From Ophiosphaerella korrae (lineage: Eukaryota; Ascomycota; Dothideomycetes; Pleosporales; Phaeosphaeriaceae): 64,000 nt of DNA. A model generated the notes under the pieces. It had not been told where the DNA came from, made no database searches, and saw only the letters and a program-made list of their open reading frames with translations. Location of the stretch: the NCBI GenBank assembly GCA_028456385.1, contig JALNQF010000219.1:1-64000 (forward strand). The letters run 5' to 3'. A program made the position numbers and the translations under genes. Every line of letters begins with the position of its first letter. Positions within the stretch are counted from its first letter, which is position 1. Positions 18,790 to 30,727 of this stretch are shown here, one piece after another.

Positions 18790-21700
18790 AGATTATTTTC
18801 TTGTTCCTATATATCTTCTTATAGTTACTCTTTTTTATTTATACTTATTTATTTTACTAAGTAGTAGTTCTTACTATTATAAGACTAGTACGCTAGAATC
18901 TCTTTAACTTCTTATTCTTTTTATTCTCTATATATATCTTCTTTATATACTAGTAGTTCTACGTTTTATAGTACTATCTTAAGTAGTACTATATAGAAAG
19001 TTAAGTATATCTTTATTTTACTTAGTAGTTTTAATCTAAATATAACTAGTATAACCTTTTTCTTAATTTTATATAGTCTTATTTTTACGTAATCTAGTTT
19101 TAAACTAGATTATTTACTCTTAATATTTTTCTATACTAACTATACTTTTTCTCTCTTTCTAAATTAAGGTCTTTCTTTATATTTCTTGTTATAGTACTTT
19201 ACTATTTAATTATATAAGAATTCTATATCTTATCTTAACTAATTATATATTTCTTTTATTCTATTTATAAAGTTTTTTCTTTTTAAAGACTAAGATTTTA
19301 TATCTCTTAGTATTCTATATATATTAGGATTAAATCTATAGTTTATAAAAAAAAGTAATACTTCTATTACTATATTTTTTACGCTGTTATATACTAGTTG
19401 TACTATAGGTAGTAGTTATACCTAATTATTCTAGTTGTAGTTAAAGTAGTATTTTAAGTATTATTCTACTATTTAATTTATATATTCTAATTACCTATCT
19501 ATCTATAGATAATACGCTGTTAATATTTAATATTAAGTTCTTAATTACGCTATTATTATTCCTTATAGTTTTAATATAAATCTTATATCTCTATCTATAA
19601 TAATCTTGTCTAAGATACTATACTAGCTAACTATAGTCTCTAAGACTTAGTATATAGTAACCCCTACTCTACTTTTTTCTTTATATAGCCTAAAGTATAT
19701 ATACTTTATAAGTTTATTTACTATTATTAGGATTCTATTATATTTAACTCCTAATATTAAATCTTTTAACTTAGATAACTTTATAATAAAATCTATTATA
19801 ATAACTCTCTAGAGACGTTCTAGTATTTTAACTAGTTATAATATTCTATATAGTATATATCTACTATACTTATTTCTATAGTACTCTATATAGTCTTATA
19901 GTACTTCTTCTACTAGTTATTTTACTCTTAGTATATAGTAGTCTCTTAAGAGTCTATTTAGTATTTTCTTAATTCTTTAGTATTTATATACTAGTAGTTT
20001 ATAGAATTATTATATAAATTCTCTCTAAATTTTACTTAAGATATACGTTCTTCTATAAGCTTATATAAGTCTATCTTAGATCTTAAGTATCTTTATTTTT
20101 TTAGAAGCTTTTTATATTATTTTCTAAATCTATTTATCTAGCTTACTATTTATTCTTTCTATTATAGTAGCTATCTTAGGTATATTTAAGACTAAATATC
20201 TATTTTTATTCTTAATTAGAACTATACTAGTAGTATTTACTTCTTCTTATAAATCTAGTCTTCTACTAAAAGTATCTATAAACTAGTTATCTTTTCTTTT
20301 TATATATAAAATCTTAAAGTTAAATATTAATAAATATTCTTACTATCTTATAAAATATTATAATAAGTCTTTATTTATTATAAATCTTATAAGATTTATA
20401 TAATCTATATAGCCTTTTATATAATACTTTACTTTTTATAAGTATATTCTCTATTATTTAAATACTTTATAGATTACTAGTATTTCTTTATTATAGATTA
20501 GATAATTAAGCTCTACTAGCTTTATTTTCTTAGAAAAATATATAACTAAGTATTCTTACTTAGTTCTTAGGTCTTCTTATATTAGTACTATTCTATAAAC
20601 TAAATTAGATATATTTATTTTTACTATTACTAGTAGTTTTAGGTTATATATTCTAATAACTAGGTTTTCTATAAACTTCTATTTAATAAAGTTAAATACT
20701 TTATTATATTCCTAAGTTTATTTAAATAGCGTGTCTTTCTTTATAAGTTATATTAGTAGTTCTATTATTTTAAACTATCTTACTATTAATTTTCTATAAA
20801 AGTTTACTAGTTTATAAAATTATTATACTTCTCTTAGGTTTTTTAGTATTAGCTATTTTTAAATTATTTTAATCTTGTTTAAATTAATTCTAATTTTTCC
20901 TAGTTCTATAATAAATCTAAAGAAGTCTATTTCTTTTATATAGAACTTGTATTTCTTTATTTTAAAGAATAATTTATTTTCTACTAGCTTTTCTAGTACT
21001 TTGTATATATATTATACGTATTCTTCTTTTAATTCTAAGAATATAAGGATATTATCTAGGTATATAAATATAAATATATCTAAGTATTCTCTTAAAACTA
21101 TATTAATTCTTTCTTAGAATACTACTAGTATATTTATTAATCTTAAGGGTATAACAATATATTTAAATAGTTTATATTATATTCTAAATACTAATTTCTA
21201 CTTATTACTCTTTTTAATTCTAATCTAGTAGTAAGCGTTTTAGATATCTAGTTTTATAAACATCTTTACTCTTTATAATCTATTTTATATCTTATCTATA
21301 TATAGTAAAAGATATTAGTTTTTATTTATAATTATATTAGTCTTTCTAAAATCTATATAAAGTCTTTTATTATCTATTCCTTTCTTATCTATAAATATAA
21401 GTCTATATACTACTAAGGATTTAGATTCTTATATCTATTTTTTTTATTATATTTTATATAAATACTTATTTAATCTTAGATTCTTCTTTAGTTTTTTAGT
21501 AAACTAGGCTCTAACCTACGTTTTTTCTTTTTTCTAATTCTATTACTAAGTCCTATAGCTAATATTCTAGAACGTAGTCTTTAGGTTCTATAAGCTATTT
21601 TTCTTATTTTTTATATTTGTCTAGAAATTCTCCTTTATATATACTTATATTAGCTTTTAATATTTCTTGTTTAAAGTAAATAATTTTCTCTATTCTCTAA

Positions 21701-22398
21701 TTAATTTGTAGGTTAGTTATATATAACTATAGTATTCTTAATATTATTTTTTATTTATTATTAATAGTTGTTATATCTATTACTATATTTTTAATCTTTA
21801 ACCCTTCTAGTTCTAATATAGAGATTATTATCTTAAAATTTATATATTTTTTAAATAGTTTCTCTTTAATTATACTTAGTTATTAAAAGTACTTCTTTAT
21901 TATATACTTTATTCTTTATATTTTTATAAACTTCTTTAATATAAAGTTTTTTCTAGCTCTTCTATTAATTATTACTTATACTTTTCTTTTTTAATATATA
22001 CTTATCTTTATAATATATAGGCCTCCTATACCTTTTAACTATTTTTACTTAGGTAATCTTATAAATTATTTATCTTTCTAGAGCTATTACTCTATTCTAA
22101 GTTTATAGTCTTTTTATTTTAGATATTTATTATACGTGTATTTATACTATAAACTTCTTAAGATATATTTTTTAGATAACTTTATTCTTAGCTTTATAAC
22201 TATATATCTTTCTTCTAATATTATTTTCTATCCTATAATATCTTCTACTAGAATTACTTTTATATAATTATAGCCTTTTCTTCTTATTAACTCTATATAA
22301 TTTCTTACTTTAGGTTCTCTATATATAATATAATTTATATTTAAGTATAATATTTAAAATATATTAAAGTATACTAAGTATTCTAAGTTTATTCTTTT
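18790..22398 (-). pseudogene. gag-pol relic of element B: chromodomain to protease
   Basis: Read on the minus strand from 22,398: protease region, reverse transcriptase with YLDN at about 21,055-21,066 (YLDD changed at the second Asp), RNase H, integrase and, nearest the LTR, a chromodomain. Dozens of TAG/TAA stops fall at Trp/Gln sites. It is the same polyprotein as in element 3, on the other strand. Confidence 0.75.
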
Positions 22399-22797
22399 TA
22401 TAACGTAGTTACTAGGGTTAACTCCTAATAACCTATTAGTATTAGTAGATTAGGAAGTAATAATAAAAGCTTGTATAGTAATTAAGTAATAAGCTATAAT
22501 AATAGAAAGATATCTCGTAATATTAATATATTATCGCTTATAGTTAATAATTAAATTACTAATACTATCTTAATAATATATATTACTACTAACTATATAC
22601 TTCTACTAATATATTAGTATAACCTTATAAATTACTCTAATCTATTATACGTACTTATAGATTACTCTATATCTTATATATTTAGGTTATAAGTTATTTC
22701 CTAATTAAAGTTATTACCTTACTTATCTTATACTTTATTATTACTTAAGTTAAGACTAATTAGTTCTATCTTAAATTCTCTTATTATACTTATAATA
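22399..22797 (-). repeat. 3' LTR of element C, 399 bp
   Basis: Begins TATAACGTAGTTACTAGGG and ends ACTTATAATA; pairs base for base with 28,799-29,197 apart from RIP-type differences. It is followed by the reverse complement of a polypurine tract (CTATTTCCTCTTTT). Confidence 0.9.
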
Positions 22798-22814
22798 CTA
22801 TTTCCTCTTTTAGC

Positions 22815-23452
22815 TAAGCTTTTATTTTCTCTTTCTAAAGCTAAAGTTATTAATCTTATTTCTTTATTAATATAAAGTTCTTTATCTTCTTCTTCTATAC
22901 TTACTAAGTCTACTATCTATTATCTTTAATTATCTAATTATATATTATACTATAGTATTATAAATTTTTTTTAATCTTAATATAAGTCTTTAAATTCTTT
23001 ATTAGATTATATTTCTTTAAAGTATAGTAAAGCTTATAAAGTATATATTTATACTAATCCTTATTTATTTTATAACTTATATAGTATATCTCTAGTAGAT
23101 TATAAGTTATAAATATTAATTTATACGTTTATACTTATTTGTAATAAAGAGAGCTATTAACTAGGCTTAAAATAAACTATCTAAATAGATTATAGAGGCT
23201 AAAAAGGAATATAATTAGATTCTAAGTATATAAGTAGAAAATTATACTTACTTAGTTTATCTTTATAAGATAAAAGCCTTAAATAATAAAAAGTCTAAGC
23301 TTAATTTTAAAGCTATAGTAGAGGCTACTCTAGTTCTTACTATATTAAGCGTATCTAATACTTCTCTACTTATTACTAGTAGTATAAGCTTTCTCTATTT
23401 ACTACTAGGCGTTTTAGAGAATTTTAACTTTAGAAGTCCTTTAGTTTCTTAA
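22815..23452 (+). pseudogene. Antisense ORF of element C
   Basis: The same antisense frame as in B, ending ENFNFRSPLVS then TAA at 23,450-23,452. It keeps LYKIKALNNKK followed by KLNFKAIVEATL, but relative to B it has lost about 12 codons between them in frame, so the deletion preserved the reading frame. Confidence 0.6.
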
Positions 23453-23459
23453 AGTAGTT

Positions 23460-26400
23460 AAGGTTATCTTCTAGTTCTTATATATCTTCTTATAGTTACC
23501 TTCTTTTATTTATACTTATCTATTTTACTAAATAGTAGTTCTTACTATTATAGAACTAGTATACTAAGATTTTTTTAACTTCTTATTCCTCTTATTCTCT
23601 ATACGTATTTACTTTATATACTAGTAGTTCTACTTCTTATAGTACTTATTCTAGTAGTACTATATAAAATATTAGGTATATTTTTATCTTACTTAGTAAA
23701 TTTAATTTAAATATAACTAGTATAACTTACTTTTTAATTTTATATAGTCTAATTTTTATATAATCTAGTTTTAAACTAGATTATTTACTCTTAATATTCT
23801 TCTATATTAACTATACTTTTTCTCTTTTTCTAAATTAAAGTTTTTCTTTATACTTCTTATTATAGTACTTTACTATTTAATTATATAGAAACTCTATATC
23901 TTATTTTAGCTAATTATATATCTCTTTTATACTATTTATAAAGTTTTCTCTTTTTAGAAACTAAGACTCTATATTCTTTAGTATCTAGTATATATTAGGA
24001 TTAAATCTATAGTTTATAAAAAAAGGTAATACTTTTATTACTATATTCTTTATACTATTATATACTAACTATACTATAAGTAGTAGTTATACCTAATTAT
24101 TTTAGTTGTAGTTAAGGTAGTATCTTAAATATTATTCTTCTATCTAATTTATTTATTCTAATTATTTATCTATTTATAAATAATATACTATATTTCTAAT
24201 TACGCTATTATTATTCTCTATAGTTTTAATATAAATTATATATCTCTATCTATAATTATCTTATCTAGAGTACTATATTAGCTAATTATAGTTCCTAGAA
24301 CCTAGTATATAGAAACTTCTATTCTACTTTTTTTTTATATAGTCTAAAGTATATATACTTTATAAGTTTATTTACTATTATTAGAATTCTATTATACTTA
24401 ACTCTTAGTATTAAGTCTTTTAACTTAAGTAACTTTATAATAAAGTCTATTATTATTACTTTCTAAAGTTACTCTAGTACTTTAACTAGATATAGCTTTC
24501 TATATAGTATATATTTACTATACTTATTTTTATAATATTCTATATAATTTCTTAGTACTTTTTTTACTAGTTATCTTACTCTTAGGATATAGTAGTCTCT
24601 TAGAAGCCTATTTAGTATTTTTTTAATTCTCTAGTATCTATATACTAGTAGCTTATAGAATTATTATATAAATTCTTTTTAGATTTTTCTTAGAATATTT
24701 ATCTCTTTATAAGCTTATATAAATCCTTTTTAGATTTCTAGTTTTTTTATTTCTTTAGATACCTCTTATATTATCTTTTAAATCTATTTATCTAGCTTAC
24801 TATTAATTCTTTTAATTATAGTAGCTATTTTAAGTATATTTAAAACTAAGTATCTTTCTTTATTCTTTACTAGAACTATACTAGTAGTATTTACTTCTTC
24901 TTATAAATCTAGTTTTCTACTAAAAGTATCTATAAATTAGTTATCTTTTTCTTTTATATATATAATTTCTAAGTTAAATATTAATAAGAATTCTTACTAT
25001 CTTTTATAGTATTATAATAAATCTTTATTTATTATAAATCTTATAAGATTCTTATAGTCTATATAGACCTTTATTTAGTACTTTACTTTTTATAGGTATA
25101 CTCTCTATTATTTAAATACTTTATAGATTACTAGTATCTCTTTATTATAAATTAAGTAGTTAAGCTTTACTAGCTTTATCTTCTTAGAGAAGTATTTAAC
25201 TAGGTATTCTTACTTAGTATCTAGGTCTTCTTATATTAGTACTATTCTATAGACTAAGTTTAATATATCTATTTTTACTATTATTAGTAGGTCTAGGTTA
25301 TATATTCTAATAACTAGATTCTTTATAAATTTTTATTTAATTTTATTAAATACTTTACTATATTGTTTTATCTACTTAAATAGTATATCTTTCTTTATAA
25401 AGTTTATTAATAGTTTTATTACTTTAGACTATTTTATTATTAACTTTCTATAAAAGTTAGCTAGTCTATAAAATTTTTATACCTCTCTTATATTTTTTAG
25501 TATTAGCTATTCCTAGATTACTTTAATATTTTCTTATCTTAAGAAATAACTTACTTTCTACTAGTTTTTCTAGTACTTTATATATATATTATATATACTC
25601 TTCTTTTATTTCTAAAAATATAAAGATATTATCTAAGTATATAAATATAAATATATCTAAGTACTCTCTTAGTACTATATTAATTCTTTTCTAGAATACT
25701 ACTAGTTTATTTATTAATCTAAATAGTATAACTATATATTTAAATTATCTATATTATATTCTAAATACTATTTTCTATTTAGATCTCTTTTTAATTCTAA
25801 TTTAGTAGTAAGCGTTTTAGATATCTAGTTTTATAAAGATTTTAGCTTTCTATAGTCTATTTTATATTTTATTTATAATTACGTTAGTTTTTCTAAAATC
25901 TAAATAAAGTCTCTTATTATTTATCTCTTTTTTATCTACAAATATAAGTTTATAAGCTACTAAAGATTTAGATTCTCTTATTAATCTTTTCTTTACTATG
26001 TTCTATATAAATACTCTTTTAATTTTTAACTCTTTTTTAGTTTTTTAGTAGACTAGGCTCTATCTTATATCTTTTCTTTCTTCTAGGTCTATTATTAAGT
26101 CTTATAGCTAATATTCTAGAAGGTAGTCTTTAGGTTCTATAAGCTATTTTTCCTATTTTTATATTCTTCTAAGAATTCTCCTTTATATATATTTATATTA
26201 GCTTTTAATATATCTTGTTTAAGGTAGCTAATCTTTTTTATTCTCTAATTAATTCTTAGGTTAGTTATCTATAACTATAGTATTCCTAAGATAATTTCTT
26301 ATTTATTATTAATTATTGTTATATCTATAACTATATTTTTAATCTTTATCTCTTCTAACTCTAGTATAGAGAAAACTATCTTAAACCTAATAGGTTCCTA

Positions 26401-28770
26401 AAATAGTTTCCCTTTAATTATACTTAATTATTAAAGGTATTTCTTTATTATATAACGTATTCCTTATATTTCTATAAACTTCTTAGATATAAAGTTCTTT
26501 ATAGCTTTACTATATATTATTATTTATACTCTCTTTCTTTAATATATACTTATTTTTATAATATATAAGCTTCTTATACCTTCTAGCTATTTTTACTTAA
26601 GTAATTTTATAAATTATCTATCTTTCTAAAACTATTACTTTACTTTAAGTTTATATTCTTTATATTTTAAATATTTATTATACGTGTATTTATACTATAG
26701 TCTTCTTAAAACGTATTTCTTAGATAACTTAGGTTTTAGCTTTACTACTATATATCTATCTTTTAGTATTATTTCCTATCTAATAATATCTTCTACTAGA
26801 ATTTCTTTTATATAATTATAGTGTCTTTTTCTTACTAGCTATATATTATTTTTTACTTTTAAGTTTCTATATATAATATAATTTGTATTTAGGTATAATA
26901 GCTATATTATCTTAAAGTATACTAGATATTCTAGATCTATTCTTTTATTATCTCCTTTATAGTATTTATTTTTACTAGGTATTTCTTAGTTTAAGATATA
27001 GTATACTACTAGTATCTATAGTATATAGACTTTATTAATCTAGTATATTTTTTATATAAAGTATTACTACTTTCTTTATATAAGTATTCTTTTTACTATA
27101 ACTATTTATTACTTTATCTAATATTAGAATAATATAAACTTTATATTCTTAGGATTATATATTTTCTAGTCTTTATACGCTTCCTCTATACTTATAACTA
27201 GTAAGTATTTCTAAATAAATTTCTATTCTTAGTTTTATTCTACTATATCTATTATTATATAGCTATTATAGCTATATATATTTAACTAAGTATATTCTAT
27301 ACTTCTTATATTAACTTTTCTTTTATTACTTTATAGTTCTTTAGAGGTAATTATAGTAGTCTTCTTATTTTCTACTAGTCCTTTAATAGAGATTAATAGG
27401 TTCTAAAGCTCTTTTCTTTTTAAGTTTTCTATTAGTAGGTCTATTATACGTTATATTTTATTAAGCTATACTTATATTCTTTTTTTTTTATTACTACTAC
27501 TCTTTATTTTTTATATAGAAACTATCTTACTTTTTACTTTCTTAAAAGATATATATATAGTAGTTATTATTATAATAAAAGACTTAATAGAGTATTATAT
27601 ATTATTATTCTTTACTCTTTACTACTTTCTCTTAAGGTCTAGCTTATACTTATAGTACTTCTTTCTTCTTTTTAGTTATTTTTAACTAAGTATTTTTCTT
27701 TAGGTTTTTACTTTTATAGTCTTTTATAAAGTATCTTAGTCTTCTATATTTATAATATACTATATCTTTTTTCTTTTATATTTAGTAATCTTTTACGTAA
27801 TAGCTTTTCTTACTATAATTAAAGTATATAAAGTCTTTATTCTTTTTTTTTTCTATCTCTATTTATATTAAAGATTATAAGATCTCCTCTTTTATACTTA
27901 TTAGGTTTTCCTTAATATTTATTTATCTTCTATTTTTAAAGATTATTATATACTTATATTACCTATCTTTTTAAAGCTTCTAGTATCTTTAGTTTATCTA
28001 TCTAGATTAATTTATATTAGATTTCCTTATTTAGTCTATATTTAAACTTTAATATTAAGGATAGCTTATTCTATTCTATATTCTAGGATAGTTATTTAAA
28101 TTTTAATATATATTCTAAGATACTCTCTTATTATTTAAGCTTTATAAGCTTTTCTTTAGCTTATTAAGTAATATTTATATCTTTAAATACTACTCTTATT
28201 TATTATATAAAGTATTTATAACTTCTAAAAATAGATTTTGTTTTATCTTTCTATATTCCTAGAGTACGTATTATATAGTCTATCTAGTAAGGTTTAAACT
28301 ATCTTATTATATTTTCTTTAAAGTATATTCTAATATATACTACTTTTTTATCTTTTATATTAAAGTATAGTACTTATATATTAATTTAGAGTTATACTAA
28401 AGCTATAAAAAGTTTTAGTTTTTCTCTTATTCTATTAAACTTCTTAAGTACTAGAATTTTTAGTACTTTCTTTATTGTACTTATTTTTAGTCTCTAGGTA
28501 ATCTATTCTATCTAGTTTTATCCTACTATAATAGCTTTAATCTAGAGTTTATTTTACTTAATATAGTCTTATAACTCTTTATTTTATATTTCTATAGCGT
28601 TAATTACTAGCTTTATATTTTCTTTCTTATAGATTAAGTTATTTAGGTAGTCTTTAATTACTTTCTAAACTATATTATCTAACTTATAGCTACTTATAAG
28701 TACTTTAACTCTTTTTTTAGTTAAACTTTCTACTATTATTTTAGCTTAGACTATACGCTACTTACGCTTT
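23460..28770 (-). pseudogene. gag-pol relic of element C
   Basis: From 28,770 downwards: gag (retrotransposon gag region to about 27,950), zinc knuckles near 27,850-27,720, protease near 26,350-26,500, reverse transcriptase about 25,130-26,050 with YLDN near 25,620-25,640, RNase H, integrase, and chromodomain near 23,470-23,640. Stops are frequent and of the RIP type. Confidence 0.75.
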
Positions 28771-28798
28771 ACTTCTTATAATAACTAAATTAGTAAGG

Positions 28799-29197
28799 TA
28801 TAAAGTAGTTACTAGGGTCGACTCCTAATAACCTATTAGTATTACTAGATTAGGAGGTAATAATAAAAGCTTATATAGTAATTAAGTAATAGGCTATAAT
28901 AATAGAAAGATATCTTGTAATATTAATATATTATCGCTTATAGTTAATAATTAAATTACTAATACTATCTTAATAATATATATTACTACTAACTATATAC
29001 TTCTACTAATCTATTAGTATAACTTTATAAATTACTTTAATCTACTATACGTACTTATAGATTACTTTATATCTTATATATTTAAGTTATAGGTTATTTC
29101 CTAATTAAAGTTATTACTTTACTTATCTTATACTTTATTATTACTTAAGTTAAGACTAATTAGTTCTATCTCGAATTCTTTTATTATACCTATAATA
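28799..29197 (-). repeat. 5' LTR of element C, 399 bp
   Basis: Partner of 22,399-22,797. In element orientation it ends at 28,799 and is followed by CCTTACTAATTTAG, the primer-site region common to this family. Confidence 0.9.
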
Positions 29198-29202
29198 CTT
29201 TT

Positions 29203-29928
29203 ATTATCTCCTTCCTAGTACTTATTTTTACTAGGTCTAGTTTCTTTTAGAATATAGTATACTACTAGTATTTTTAGTATATAAGCTTTATTAATCTATT
29301 ACGTTTTTTTTATAAAGTACTACTATTTTCTTTATATAAGTATTCTCTTTACTATAACTATATCTTATTCTTTCTATTATTAGAATTCTATAAACTTTAT
29401 ATTCTTAAGATTATATATTTTCTAGTCTTTATACACTTCCTCTATACTTATAACTAGTAAGTATTTCTAAATAAACTATTATTCTTAGTTTTATTTTACT
29501 ATATCTATTATTATATAGCTATTATAACTATATATATCTAACTAGGTTTACTTTATACTTCTTATATTAACTTATCTCTTATCTCTTTATAATCTTTTAG
29601 AAGTAACTATAGTAGTTTCTTTATCTTTTACTAGTCCTTTAGTATAAATTACTAGGTCTAAGGCTTCTCTTCTTCTAAGTCTTCTATTAGTAGGTTTATT
29701 ATACTCTTAGGCTATACTTTAGTTTTTTCTTTTATTACTTCTACTCTTTATTTTCTATATAGAAACTATCTTACTTTTTACTTACTTAAAAAGTATATAT
29801 AGTAGTTATTATTATAATAAAAGGTTTAGTAGAGTATTATATATTACTATTCTTTACTCTTTACTACTTTCTTTTAAGGTTTAACTTATACTTTTAGTAC
29901 TTTTTTTTTACTTTTAGTTCTTTTTAAC
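29203..29928 (-). pseudogene. Element B continuation: region between gag and protease
   Basis: Homologous to 26,940-27,690 of element C. It ends abruptly at TTTTTAAC where element 2 begins, just before the zinc-knuckle segment. Confidence 0.75.
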
Positions 29929-30250
29929 TATTATAAATATAATAAGAGAAATTAAGATAGAACTAATTAACTCTAACCTAGATACTAATAAAGTATAAGA
30001 TAAGTAAGGTAATAACTTTAATTAGTAAGTTAGTTATAATTAGGAAATATAATAACTTTATAGCTTTATAAGGCTTAGTACTTATAAAGCTATAAAGCTA
30101 TAGAAACTATAGAAGTATATAGTTAATAGATATATATATTATTAGGATAGTATTAGTAATCTAATCTCTAACCTAGAACGCTAATACTTAATATTATATA
30201 TATAAATTAACTATTATTTATAGTTATTACTAATTACTATATAAGCTTTT

Positions 30251-30681
30251 TGTTATAGGTGTAATAGAAGGAATCGAGATAGAACTAATTAGTCCTAACT
30301 TAGGTACTAACAAAGCATAGGACAAGTAGAGTAATAATCTCAATTAGGAGACTATATATAACTAGGATACCTAGACTAATCTATAATCTATAGACTCTTA
30401 GTATTAATAGATTATAGATTAGGATAATCTATAATCTACTAATCTTAGTAGCTATAGATTATAGATTACAACGAGTATATAGTTAGTAGGATATATATTA
30501 TTAGGATAGTATTAGTAATTTAATCCTTTAACTATAGAACGCTAATACAAGATAGTTACGAAATATCTTTTATTATTTATAAGTTATTACAGATTATAAT
30601 ACAAACCTTTGTTATTACTTTACAATCTACTAGCCCCTCCTAAGATAAGTACCTATAGTCGACGATAGGCAGCCTATAACA
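30251..30681 (+). repeat. 5' LTR of element 3, 431 bp
   Basis: Central part consists of palindromic AATCTATAATCTA and TAGATTATAGATT blocks, a rearranged form of the repeat seen in the LTR of B. Confidence 0.95.
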
Positions 30682-30727
30682 CCTTACTAATCTAGTTATT
30701 ATAAGAAGTAAAGCGTAAGTAGCGTAT

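Larger units (their letters stand above)
22399..29197 (-). mobile_element. Complete Gypsy chromovirus C, 6,799 bp, nested in B
   Basis: LTRs of identical length (22,399-22,797 and 28,799-29,197, 399 bp each) flank a complete interior. A perfect 5-bp duplication CTTTT lies at 22,394-22,398 and 29,198-29,202. Removing C and one CTTTT restores a sequence that matches the uninterrupted interior at about 26,930-26,970, proving insertion into B. The sequence just inside the upstream LTR (28,798 downwards) matches the primer-site region of elements 2, 3 and 5. C is a few hundred bases shorter than elements 3 and 5, partly through small internal deletions, for example about 60 bp in the reverse transcriptase region near 25,540. 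Confidence 0.9.
17638..29928 (-). mobile_element. Gypsy chromovirus B (interrupted, 5' end missing)
   Basis: The 3' LTR (17,638-18,099) begins TGTAATAGGG and ends CCTATAATA and is followed by a polypurine-type tract (CTATTTCTCTC on the plus strand). The interior then runs backwards through an antisense ORF, chromodomain, integrase, RNase H, reverse transcriptase and protease to 22,398. Element C (22,399-29,197) sits inside it with a CTTTT duplication. B resumes at 29,203 and runs to 29,928, where element 2 interrupts it just before the zinc knuckles. The gag and 5' LTR of B are not found further right. Confidence 0.8.
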
